A DNA stretch of 64,000 bases, from contig RCSZ01000011.1 in NCBI GenBank assembly GCA_014898425.1, forward strand, positions 1,548,501 to 1,612,500. Direction: 5' to 3'. This document shows positions 33,279 to 44,423 of the stretch, in pieces; position 1 is the first letter of the stretch, and every line of letters starts with the position of its first letter. The notes under the pieces are model-generated. The model had not been told where the DNA came from. It saw only the letters and a program-made list of their open reading frames with translations, and ran no database searches. The position numbers and the translations under genes are program-made. The stretch comes from Botryotinia globosa (taxonomy: Eukaryota; Ascomycota; Leotiomycetes; Helotiales; Sclerotiniaceae).

Positions 33279-33521
33279 GAGTGTGATATCAGTCTAGTCA
33301 ATTGAACAATTGTTTGCAAATGAATATGCCTTTCTTTGTGTTCCTTTTGATTCTTTGTCTGTGGGATGACCTGTTACTAAAACGTACCAGTTAGATTCAT
33401 AAGTTTGCATAGCTCGCTACATCCCTTTGTATTTTGGAGTAGCTTTATTTAACCTGTTCAGAAGCTCAAACCTTCAACTTGAAATAAATTTCATGACTAT
33501 TTCAAAACCTGAACCAACACA

Positions 33522-34718
33522 ATGGCAGCCAACAACGTTCATTCCACTCCCATTCAACCCAAATACGTCCTTCGCAATCCTTTGGAAGTTGGTGAAAATG
33601 CCAAGAGCATTCAACTAATCAGGATTAAAGACAATGAGTCCTTTCTCGGTTTTCCCATCCCCGACAAAAAGGTCTCATCCGACAAAAATCCAGAATGGAA
33701 GATAAGTCTTGCCTCCGCCATCCTTCCTACAGCCGGTGTTCCTCTGTCCCGTATTCTAAACCACCCGAACATTGTTGGCCTCGTTGATATAATTCACACA
33801 GACTCCCTTGCAGGGTCCACAAAACGTGCTGGTATAACTGCCAACATAGCGGTCTACGAAGACATGAATCAAGGTTCACTTGACCTCATTCTTCCAGATC
33901 CAGAAAATTACCCCAAGTTCACTGATATAGCCGCTTGGCGCGCCCATGCTACTCCTAATCCTAATCGCTTTTCCCTGCCTGAAAGTTTGTGCTGGCATGT
34001 TTTATCCAGTATTAACAAGGCGCTCTTGTGGTTGCATACGGGTGTGAAACAGACGGATACAAAAGACGATTGGCAAAAACATGATGATGATTGGCAGCCT
34101 ATTTTGATAAGAGATGTTAGTCCTAAACAGATTTGGTTTAAGAGAACAGGTGGCGGAGCAACGTATGGGCAGTGTAAATTGGGCGGGTTTGGGAAGGCGG
34201 TTGTGACGGGGTTTCCGGGCGGGAATGTGGCAAAGAGTGAGAAGAAAGAGGGATTGAATTGGTTTTTTCAACCTCCTGTACGTCTTGACTTTGAAGGGCT
34301 GATAAAAACATCTTTACTAATGACGATACAGGAACAATTAGCCGGGACCGAAACCTGGGGGCCAGCCTCGGAGATTTGGTCGTTAGGCGCAACAGTCTTC
34401 ACGATGATGACGGGGATTCCCCCACCCCAACAATTCGAATATCAATGGGCAATGTCAAGGATGAGTGATAAGCCATTTACGAGTGGACTGAAGAACTTAG
34501 TGGCGGGGATGCTAAAGCCGAGAAGTAGCGATAGACCTACGACGGCTCAGTTGGTGGGGAGAATTGAACAGGGTTGGGAGGAATGGAGGGCGACGGATGA
34601 TGCGATCGGGTATGTGGATTGGAAAGATAGGAGTAGAGGGCGGGAAGTTAATTTGAAGGGGGAGGTGGAGGAGAAGGCGAAGTTGGGATGGGGAGTTATT
34701 GATGCTGGAGGGATTTAG
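33522..34718 (+). CDS. Protein kinase-like protein, probably catalytically impaired
   Basis: Two exons (33522-34277, 34332-34718) give 380 residues. The 54-nt intron (GTACGT...ATACAG) is in-frame and stop-free, so a naive reading adds 18 residues. Kinase landmarks are present but altered. The HRD loop region reads LIRDVSPKQIWF (about residue 195) with Gln where Asn is usual. The DFG position reads LGGFGKA (about 220), losing the Mg-binding Asp. The segment TETWGPASEIWSLGATVFTM corresponds to the APE/F-helix with DxWSLG changed to EIWSLG. An early HPNIVGLVDI matches the region after the C-helix. Such degenerate kinase-like genes are numerous in leotiomycetes. Function and activity are unknown. 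Confidence 0.72.
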   Translation: MAANNVHSTPIQPKYVLRNPLEVGENAKSIQLIRIKDNESFLGFPIPDKKVSSDKNPEWKISLASAILPTAGVPLSRILNHPNIVGLVDIIHTDSLAGSTKRAGITANIAVYEDMNQGSLDLILPDPENYPKFTDIAAWRAHATPNPNRFSLPESLCWHVLSSINKALLWLHTGVKQTDTKDDWQKHDDDWQPILIRDVSPKQIWFKRTGGGATYGQCKLGGFGKAVVTGFPGGNVAKSEKKEGLNWFFQPPVRLDFEGLIKTSLLMTIQEQLAGTETWGPASEIWSLGATVFTMMTGIPPPQQFEYQWAMSRMSDKPFTSGLKNLVAGMLKPRSSDRPTTAQLVGRIEQGWEEWRATDDAIGYVDWKDRSRGREVNLKGEVEEKAKLGWGVIDAGGI

Positions 34719-35329
34719 GTGATGCTTTCTTTGTGGAGTTGATAAATAGGGAGTGGAGTTTTGGGTTTTGATTGTTGGATAATTTTTGCTACGCCATTTT
34801 CTGATATAAAAAAATTAAACTATGCATGTCCCTCTTGAAATGCCGAATGCCATACAATTTATCGTTCATACATGTTACACAATCTCTATTTTTCAAACAT
34901 GTACTTGATTCCTGAATACATTACCTGCTGGGATAATCATCGGTACCTACATCTAAGAAATATGAAGCTGTATTCAGACCAATGACAGTTACTAAAATCA
35001 TCGATTCCCGATATCTAACATCCATAACCTTGGAAGTGCGTACAGAATGTATTCACTGTTTCCAACACATCCTATGAGCTCTCCATTAGTTGGGATATTC
35101 TTACGGCATACCAATAGCCTCTTGACTTGTTTTGCCTCATTCGGCTTTATAATGTACGCTAGTGGTTTATCTATATACTGTAGCCTGTAAAGCTAGCTCA
35201 ACTGATCCTTCAGCAGGTCTATACATACGCAACGCAACCCGGTCTCGAGTACATAATTCAACTCCTCTTAGTCGATACCAAACACAAATTTTCCATTGTG
35301 CATTCAGTCATTGCAGATATACTATTAGT
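34719..35329. other. Intergenic, no gene seen
   Basis: This holds the 3' flank of the kinase-like gene and the leader of the RBR ligase gene. An open frame extends upstream of ATG 35330, but no ATG lies in it. Confidence 0.55.
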
Positions 35330-36520
35330 ATGGACCACGCAGTTGTCACCAACCATTACCTTGGAGGAATCGATGATGAGTCTTCAAACTTGATTATCCA
35401 GCTTCTGCTTGGAGATATCGAGGACGCTCCTCCCGAAGGCAATGGCCGCACCAATGATGCATCTGACATCTCAGTCGCATTTGAACTTCAAATAACAGAA
35501 CTGGAAAACATCGCTTTAGTCTCGTCGGATCGACGTATGACAGGAATCATGCCATCGGCCGTTCAAGCCAATGAAAATATTTTGACTCGAACGGCATCAC
35601 GCATTTTAGGGTTTGCCAGAGATTATACGATGGCACTATTACAATCATATCAAGGCTCCCCTCAAACCAACACTACACCAGAGTCCCAATCCCCTTCTTC
35701 ACCTCGGGCGCAAACCAATGAGGAATCTACCTGCGTTAGCTGCCAGAACAAAATAAATTCCTTGGATGCAGCCAGGGTTCCCGGTTCGTGCCGTCACGAG
35801 TATTGTCGCGACTGTCTCGAGACCCTGTTTCAATTGTCAATGAGAGATGAATCATTCTTTCCGCCCCGCTGTTGTAACGAGCGCATTAGTGTCGTCAGTG
35901 TACATTCTTTTCTTAAACCTGATACCATAAGCGCTTTTGCAAAGAAGGTGCTAGAGTTTGAGACACCAAACAGAATCTATTGCAGTTCCACGCCTTGCTC
36001 AGCTTTCATTGATCCGACTCGTATTCGGAATGAAGTAGCATTTTGCGATGAATGCGGCACACAAACTCACACCGTGTGCAAACTAAAGGCGCATACCGGA
36101 GATTGTTCAGAAGATACGGTCTTAAAGGAGGTTTTGGATCTAGCAAGAAATGAAGGTTGGCAAAGATGTTATTCATGCTGGAGTATTGTGGAGCTTGAAA
36201 GAGGATGCAACCATGTGAAGTGAGTTTCCCTTTTCCACCTATTATCACAATTACAAACACAAACTGATACTCAGATATGTAGATGTCGATGCGGAGCCGA
36301 GTTCTGTTATATCTGCGGCTTGAAATGGCACAGCTGCAGATGCACGGACTGGCGCGAGCCCCGCTTGGTATCTCAGTATCGCCTACTTGGACGTCCTCGT
36401 CAGGCAGTTGTACAGGGGCTTGCAGCTAGAGCTCAATTTGTGGTGGCTGCACAGGCTCTTCCAAATAATCCTGCTGGTGAGAATCCATGGACCTACATAC
36501 ATGGAAATCACACGTGCTAG
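35330..36520 (+). CDS. RBR (RING1-IBR-RING2) E3 ubiquitin ligase
   Basis: Exons 35330-36219 and 36283-36520 give 375 residues. Using the acceptor at 36282 (ATGTAG) instead of the CAG at 36274 restores CNHVKCRCGAEFCYICG, so this splice site is chosen by the domain. RING1 spans about residues 135-185 (CVSC...CRHEYCRDC...PPRCC). The IBR spans about 205-265 (YCSSTPC...FCDECGTQTHTVC). RING2 spans about 285-310 with the GCNH catalytic Cys that forms the ubiquitin thioester. The N-terminal 130 residues have no known domain. Fungal genomes carry many such RBR genes, and the substrate cannot be inferred. Confidence 0.88.
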
Positions 36521-36727
36521 ACTTGCCGATATCTTCGGGGACAAGTTATGTTTGTGTGTCTCGGTATTGCGAAGTAATAGCTCTATTGAGAGGATGCTAC
36601 TATTGATGTGTCAGTCTATTCTTCATTAAGAAGCATACATTTACACAACATCTTAAAATTCACAAATACAATTGAACGGAGGAATTCAAGCATCATTATA
36701 ACGAGCATTAAATCTGTGTCTTCCTCT

Positions 36728-38112
36728 TTAACTATCAGGAGCTCCCCAGGTCAGGACTGCTTTGACAGCCTTTCCACTCAAAACATCTTCTTTAGCCTTC
36801 TCCATATCTTCTGCGTCGTACCTCGTAATCAAGTCCGTAAATGGAAACATTCCGTCCTTCCAGGCTTGAATAAGTTTTGGAAGAAATTCAGGTGGGTATG
36901 TATTTCCCATACAAGAGCCTACAAATTTTCGCCCAGTATTGACCGCATTAAAAATGTTTATCGACACAGCGGCATCAAGCTACATAGCCAATCAGATTTG
37001 TGAGCAAGGATTGAATGGGATTTAGCGATACATACCTTTCCAACCCCTACACTGCATACCGTTCCCAATTTTGCTGTCGCCTCCAATAAGTCTGCAACAA
37101 TTTCTGGTTTACCAGTGGTATCAACTGAAGCATCAATCCCGTCGAAGTTCGTTATTCGTTTCAGTGTACTTTGCAAGCCTCTTTCTTTGGTTGGTTGGAT
37201 AACATGTGTTGCTCCATATTGTTTAGCCAGTTTTAACCTTTCGTCCAGCATATCAACTGCGATTATCTGTCTAGGCTTTCTTTCTAGAAGATTGAGCGCC
37301 ATAATAGCTGCCAAGCCAACGGCACCCGCTCCAACAACGCAAACGATATCTTCCGAGGATGGTTTGAGAACATTGAGCATTGCTATGTTCTCTTGTTAGT
37401 ACTACTTGTTCAGGAAGAAAGACCGGGCCAATTAGAGAGACTTACCACCAGCACCTGCCATGATACCACAACCTAGTGGTGCGAGAGACGAAAGATCCAA
37501 ATCACTTCCAGGCCCTCCAACTCTAATACAACATCTGGCATTGGCCACCGCGAAGTTAGAGAAGCCTGTTAGAGATTAACTTGGTTTGCAAGACTAAGAC
37601 AACTAAGATGACTTACAACTCTGGCCGAAAAAATGACTTGTGATTTCCGATCCGCCTCCTTCCTCTCCAGATGGAATTTCATAAGCTTTGCTGCCATCCT
37701 CGCCTCTACCTATTCCGAAATTGTCCAGCTCCCAATCACCGCAAAAGCTCGTCTGATTTCTCATACAATACCTGCATTCTCCACAACTCGTGTAACTGAG
37801 AATGACATAATCTCCAACCTCAACATTGGTGACTTTTAATCCCACCTTAGAGATTATTCCAGCTCCTGGGATACACGTCAGTATATCATGTGATACGAGA
37901 CATGTGTTCATGTATCACTGACCTTCATGGCCCAAAATGGCTGGAAACATTCCATCAATATCATGTTGACTAAAATTGATATCGGTATGACAAATTCCCG
38001 TTGCTACAATTCGGACAAGCACCTCGGTATCACGAATATCGTCGTTGACTTCCACATCGCGATAAACAAACTCACCGCCGGGACTATTGACGACCAGCGC
38101 TTTCGTTCTCAT
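36728..38112 (-). CDS. Zinc-dependent alcohol dehydrogenase (MDR family)
   Basis: Five exons (38112-37923, 37865-37617, 37565-37446, 37382-37036, 36979-36728) join in frame to give 385 residues. The GroES-like catalytic half has TGICHTD (catalytic-zinc Cys and following His) and GHEGAG. The structural zinc lobe SCGECRYCMRNQTSFC has its four Cys. The coenzyme domain begins VCVVGAGAVGLAAIMAL, with an Asp after strand 2 (IAVDMLDERL) indicating NAD preference. Length and motifs match benzyl/aryl-type medium-chain alcohol dehydrogenases. The first two introns interrupt the zinc-binding half. It ends 207 bases from the convergent RBR ligase gene. The substrate is unknown. Confidence 0.9.
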
Positions 38113-39083
38113 GGTAGCTTATGTCTATACACAGCGGGGGGTAGTGGATTTGACAGAGGATTTGTGTATCGAGGGGTTGAAAAGAGCTGGATATCACTTA
38201 TCAGTGTGTTTGGCGATTTTTTTATGATGTTCTGTTCATCTTCTGCAGCTGGCCACAAAGAGTGTGGTGGGAATGGCCCACATTTGGTGTTAACTTCATT
38301 AGGGGTCGTGGTACTCTACACGCCCGAAAAGAAAAGTAGTGTGATAATTACACTGTGACAGTGTTCCACTCTACTGGTCCCGCACCGGTTGCCGACGGCA
38401 TTCATATTTATTACAATAGAGGGTCCACCCACACAGACAGACTATGATACCCTGAAAATCTACTGCGAAATTTTCGATTCTCAGTAATCGAGTTCTTTGT
38501 CTTCATCGAGAATTTCTCGAGCACCTGTTATCTTGTCTGCTTCTATTTCGTCTAATTCAGTCTAATTCAGTCTAATTCAGTCTAATTCAGTCTAATTCAG
38601 TCTAGTACATCTAAATTTCACCATTTTTCAACCCCAAGATTGAATTCATATCGCTCTTGGTTGAACGGTATGTGTGCTCGAAAGTATCCAAAATTAACCT
38701 GTAGTTTGAATAGAGATCGTCTCTATAGTTCACGTGGAGACAATGGCGCTGACGCTTTAAGATGGGGCATATCACGAAAGAAATGTATTGAATTTTGTAT
38801 GCAGCATACGGTGTAAAAGGCAGTGGCCAGATCGGCAATTTGACTTACATCCCAAGGCTGAAGGATGGCACATCGGAGTAATAACCAGCTTTGTATTTCC
38901 TTCGGGATGCACAACGGTAAGGAGCAACAAGCAGGACCAATTGTTGAATGAAATATTTATTGCTTAGACAACTGATGTGGGAGCCGTTGTCACTACGCAT
39001 CCCACAAAATGTGTCATATAGTTGCGGGGAGAGATTGCGTACTCAGTATCCTCAATCTATGTAAGAGCAAGATACTTCTAATT
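38113..39083. other. Intergenic with a decamer repeat
   Basis: No convincing gene. The interval contains the alcohol dehydrogenase promoter and the (TCTAATTCAG)5 array at 38551-38600. Confidence 0.6.
38551..38600. repeat. Decanucleotide tandem repeat (TCTAATTCAG)5
   Basis: Five perfect 10-bp units, then a partial TCTA. It is about 440 bases upstream of the alcohol dehydrogenase start. Confidence 0.95.
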
Positions 39084-42000
39084 TCACCATATTCTCTTCG
39101 CCGCCATCTCATATCTACTGATTTTAGAAAAATCATGTACGGCGCCCACCTTCTCCTTATCTCTCGCCAGCCTTTCCTTTTCTCTCAACTTCTTTAATGT
39201 TTCAGGGTCATCATCATAGATCCATCGTTTCTTATCATCATCGACTTCTACCATACCCCAGCCACCTACTCTCTTTCCACCAGTCTCGTAGCTTCGATGT
39301 TCACGCATTTTCATAGTGGAATAACGATTACGTGCAAATTTTAGTAAGAGCATTCCAAGAACGAGTTTGCAGGCGAGGAGGACAAAGAATGCACCAAGGA
39401 AGAAGACGATCATAGTCAGAGATGCAATCACATCATCTGTGCTGGGTAGATACCATGGTGTAATCGAATCCGGGTTTGGTAACCCGAATGTCGATCGGCC
39501 GAGCGCTTTGCGGACGATGGTGTCGAAATGCTCGAGAGCTGCTGTTGTTGCTGGAGATGATTCGACTGATAAGGATGTTGCTGTTGATGGGAGTGGTGGA
39601 GGAAGATGTGTAGCGAGAAACATATGATATGTTTGAAATGCAGCCCGTATAAACAGACAAGAAAGTGGTATAACTGGAAGACCAAGACGTTTGATGAGAT
39701 TTTGGTTGACAAAGGCCTAGAACAGTTAGCTAGAACAAGTAATTCGGGGTTGAAGACCTACATTTGTATAGTAATCCTTGGCCAGAACATCGAGGAATCG
39801 CTGATAGATTGCTGGTTTTACTCCATTGAACTTGCTGATGTATGCATGTTTGATCCAATCTACCAACATCTCACTGCCTATCACTATGAAAAATGGTGAA
39901 AGAACTTCGCCTGACCATACCGGAAGAATAGTAAAACTGTTTGGAAGCATTGAGCTTGTACGTAAGGGACTAGTTGCTTCTGATGCGGATGATGCCATGC
40001 TGCTGAAGCCACCCATCTCAACAATATTTCGTAACGCAATGATCATGAGCATAAGCCACAGTTGGAATCTTTCCACAACATCGGCACATGTGAGCTGGAA
40101 GAGGTTGTCCTTTTCAAACTTCTTGAACACAGTACCTTTTACTTCCACGAATTGATTCGATAATAACAGAGTGATGAGGGCGTTGGAGTATGAATTTACA
40201 GCAACATTCAAGGTAACAACCTGTGTGAACAATGCTGCTGCATGAACAACATTGTATATGAGAGCAAGTATGAACATGCCAAGCGGTCGCAATACCTTGC
40301 TTCTACCATCACTATTCCTTTCTAGCGTTTCATCGGAAAATAAGCATTCAAAAATGTCTTGGCCAAGCGCCGCGGCAAGGCGATCAAAGACCTGTAGAAA
40401 TATGAGCTACCAAGCCTTCCAGGCTGGACGAACCGACATACCTCTAAAAGATTATATATAACGTACAGTCTAATTGCTGACTGCGCTCTAATACTATGAT
40501 ACATCCTGCTTGCGTCTAACTTCATTAAGAAGAATGAACTGAAAATTATTACAGCCCCCTGCAAAAGATCTGCTTTGTTGTATGAAGATAATGAAGACGG
40601 TTGAGATTTCATGCGTCGATGTCTACGGGCCCAACCTTGTCTTGGTCTAACCTCACCGTTTAGTCTTGGAGTAGTCTCAGTAGTACCGGTACGTCTGAAG
40701 GTTTCAGACGGCCTTCCAGCTTGAGACTGAAATGAGGTTGCTGTTGACACCGAAGGTCTACTAGGACGTGACATACTCCTCGTGGGCGAAAGAGAATCGG
40801 CACTGCGACGTTCATTTCGTCGATGCCACATCCGGCTTATACCATGATAAATAAAACCACTAATGAAGCGACATTCCTTGGCTAAAACATGACCCCACCA
40901 TGAAATTAGAATGCCTAAAGCCTTAAAAAATCGCAAAGGTAAAATGGTAAAGGTATAGAGCCAGGCATCGAGACATGCGAAAGATCCAAAAAATAGGACC
41001 TGTTCAAGTTGTGGCGGTAATAATAAAAAATTCAATAAACGCTCGAATTTAACTTTTGATGATTCATAAGGCAATTCTGTCGAAGCTGAACGATATATAT
41101 ACAAAGGCGATGGCCTTGTAGCGGAAAGCTCGAGCTGTAGATAAGTGGGAATTGACATCGGGGGCAGAGGAATAGATTGGGGTATTGGCGATGGTGGTGG
41201 AATGTCCTGCAACTGTGAGGATTTGCTTGCTCCATTAGTCACATTGGGGGTCGTCAACCCTTCGAGGTTGAGGTTTAATGAATCAGGGCCGCGGCCAATA
41301 TAAAATGGTTTTCTCTTAGGGGATGTCGGAACGGCATTTGGCTTGGAGTACGATGGCCATTGAGTTGGCGGCGGCTGAGCACTGAAGGCTCGGGAAGAGG
41401 GTAAAATCGTGGGCCTTCTGGTACTAGCATTGGCATGGATTACCCCTTGATGGCCTCGCTGCTCACCATCAATGTCTGCGGAAGACTTTACAGATTCCGG
41501 TATAACAATGTTACGACGATCTATTGATTCAGGTGGCCGGTCGTCAAGCTCCATACGAGATACGTCAGAGCCGGATCTTTTACGCCCGTGTTCTTCGGCA
41601 TTGCCTTGGCTCGGATCGGGAGTTAATAGCTTGTTGGGCGAAATCATTGGTAATGATTCAAGAGCCGACGCTAGTTCCGTCATCTCAGCGGCCGATAGTT
41701 TAAGAACCTTTTCTTCACCAGAACCCTTCAAGGACAATTTCCGGTGATTCTCAACTTTTTCCTCCGCGATGTCATCCAATTGATCAGAAGGCGGCGGAAA
41801 TTTCGTTGTGGGAGGCGGTGAAGTCAATTCATCTGTTCCATTATGCTCGGCAAAAGAGGGAAAGTTCCCCAGTTTATGATAAGATCCAGAACTGTTATTG
41901 CCAGTTTGCACAAGTGGGGGTTCATCTGCATTCCCAGAGGGCGACTCATTCACAGGCACCTGGGATGGTGATGAACACAGTGGAGGCGGACTTGGTGAAG

Positions 42001-42175
42001 GCGTTCGTAGTTGTTTTGAATCCTTCATTGCTGGGACAGATTTGGGGAGCTCGTCTGCGTTTTGGGCGGTAAGCTGCTTGAGATCATCTTGTTCGGGTGA
42101 TCTCACAAGTTGGTCCTGGTTTCCCACCGCCCGAGATCCCGCCCCTTCAGAATATGTTACATTCTCTACCGCCAT
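39084..42175 (-). CDS. TAPT1/EMP65-like ER membrane protein (DUF747 family)
   Basis: Three exons (42175-40442, 40391-39762, 39716-39084) give 998 residues. The first 330 or so residues are low-complexity, Pro/Ser-rich and probably disordered. The conserved membrane region follows: LRFFKALGILISWW, LYVIYNLLEVFDRLAAALGQD, then VLRPLGMFILALIYNVVHA, TLNVAVNSYSNALITLLLSN and QLTCADVVERFQLWLMLMII. These are hallmark blocks of the TAPT1 family (yeast Emp65), multi-pass proteins linked to ER protein quality control in yeast and cilia in animals. The first intron falls inside the LLEV/FDRL block, which verifies the splice. The C-terminal tail has a further hydrophobic helix and a charged coiled segment (DPETLKKLREKERLARDKEK). 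Confidence 0.88.
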
Positions 42176-42791
42176 CGAGTTTCATCGATGTATTTCGGAT
42201 AGATCATAAGTAACGAGTCTCCGATAATTTCGCTCACACGTATCACAATTGGGTGTTGATGTGGAGTGATTTGAGATAAAGGTGTTCGCTAATCAAAGAC
42301 TACGGTAACCTCAATCGTATCCCGTGTGAGTCCCAACTAATAGTCAAATCTCGTTCATACGAAATGTCTCTTCCGAATCACTTCATTATACCAAGATGCA
42401 TGTATTTGAATCTTGAGTCATTTTGCAACGAAGTATTCCTGGCTATATGAGCTGTTGTGAAGATAGGGCTTGACTATCACGTGCTTGCTGCGCTATGCCC
42501 TTTCTGTATTAGCGGAAGTTCAAGCTCATCCCTTAGTATCAAGGCATACAAGCTTCGTTTGACGAAAACGGAATACTTTGATTCCTTGTTCCTTATTTCC
42601 TATTCATTGTATTCTATTATCTAGTAAAATTGCAGCTGGTTCCATACGTTATGCATTCTCTTACTAAGTACGCTTTTATCCCTAATTTCTTCTCAGATTA
42701 TGGTCATAATCTAGACGACGAACGACACCAGATTTTACTGATTCACATAAATCTGTTCCCCTCAATATTATAGCTAATACTTCGAATTAAT

Positions 42792-44209
42792 ATGAGTATG
42801 AGCGACTTAGATCTCTATGAATTGCCTAGTCCTGAGGCTGTTGAGGCTAGTGAGAATAAATTTGGATTCCGAAGTATTTTGTTTTGGAGTACAGTAGTGG
42901 CGGCAGTATACATAGCCTGGACCGTTGCTTCCCCGTTCTTTGGTCAGGTATCCAATCGTCTATCGTCAAGGGTTACCGAGCTTCGCAGAAATTCGGCAAA
43001 TATAATTCTTAGAACCGCAGACGTTTTTACAGGTAATTCTGAAATGTAGGCACCCTTGTTGTACATGGCAGGCCTCATTTCACCAATAACATCAGCTGAC
43101 CTTTTCTGTAGCGTGAGACCGAGATCTGAAGATGCTGTACTGAAAGGGGATGTCGTCTATATTGCAGAGCCTACCTCTGACAACATCAAGAAACGCCAGG
43201 GTCTCATTTATTTTTCTGGTAGCTCAGGTATAGCCCCGAGCAATCGCGCTCTGTGAGTTCCCATGTACACATAATTTGACAGCGAGACTAAATTCTAACA
43301 TTAAGTCAAGTGCAGATGAATTTGCCAAGGTACACTTCAATGCTCTGGTTTGATCAAATAATCTAACAAGTTTTAGGCCGGTTATATCACTGTAATTATT
43401 AACTATTGGGGCAAGCATCAGAAGATAGATCAAAAAGTAGAAGGTTCTGAGCAAAAAATATTTCTTCGTGTCTGGCAAGAGCTGATACTATTAGTAGACT
43501 CCGGCCCATGGGAGATCAGGGATCCTAGTAACGAGCCAAGTGAGAGAAAACGAGCCTATATGATCAAGAACGCCTTGGACTATCTTCGCAATAATCGAAA
43601 CTGTACCCAAGTCGGTGGAGTGGGATACAGCGGTGGTGCACTTCCACGTCAGTTCAATTCTTCATTGAGACTTGGAGCAGTTCCAAGACACATGCTAACT
43701 TTTCTAGTCATGAATCTAATCCAAGAGCGTCCTTGTCGTATCGAAGCCGCGTTCATGGCTCATCCTGGGCGTTTGAAAACATCAGAATATGGAACAAGTA
43801 AGAATGAATATTTCATACATTCCTGTAGCTTTCAGCTCTGTTTCATCTATTTAGCATCTAATATCTTTGAATGATTCTAGTTCAAGTACCACTATCTCTT
43901 GCTCAGGCATGGGACGATCGATCGATTGACGCACGAACTCGTCACGACCAAGAGAAGGAACTCATCGACATGGTTATATCAACCAGTGAAGAGAAAGATG
44001 CCATGAAGTCGGGCAAGTTGCCACCAAAAGTTCCTTGGCAAATGAATTTATTCTCGGGTGTTGAATATGCATTTGCTGTTAGATTGCCGAGCAAAGGTCG
44101 AATGAGTAGAGACGAAATCTACGCAAAGCGAGCTGCCTTTTCTCAAGCAGTAATGTGGTTCAGAACCTATATGCCAATCGGCGAGAAGAAGTTGGTATAC
44201 GACGTCTGA
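42792..44209 (+). CDS. Dienelactone-hydrolase-like alpha/beta hydrolase with N-terminal membrane segment
   Basis: Six exons (42792-43032, 43096-43252, 43311-43329, 43377-43647, 43708-43797, 43881-44209) join in frame to give 368 residues. The third exon is only 19 nt. An N-terminal extension carries a membrane helix (ILFWSTVVAAVYIAWTVA). The hydrolase part starts near VVYIAEPTSDN, continues LIYFSGSSGIAPSNRALADE and AGYITVIINYWG, and has the nucleophile elbow GGVGYSGG with the predicted catalytic Ser. The expected DLH Cys nucleophile (GYCFGG) is replaced by Ser. The late HP in AAFMAHPG and a long insertion also resemble fungal DLH relatives. It may be membrane-tethered, and the substrate is unknown. 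Confidence 0.72.
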
Positions 44210-44423
44210 CAACTGGAGAATGAGATGCATGAACGCTTATCAATCCCTTTTCACCATTTCTGCTACGATGATTTTCCTTTTGTGCTTAAAGATTCAATTT
44301 CTTGTAAATAAATAAGTTCAAGAGATCTATGTTGTTAAAAATAAAATTCAAATGTCCGGTTAAAAATTCTGAAAAGTATCGCAAAATGTTCCTTAGTACT
44401 TTTCAAAACCCAGTAGCAAAATA

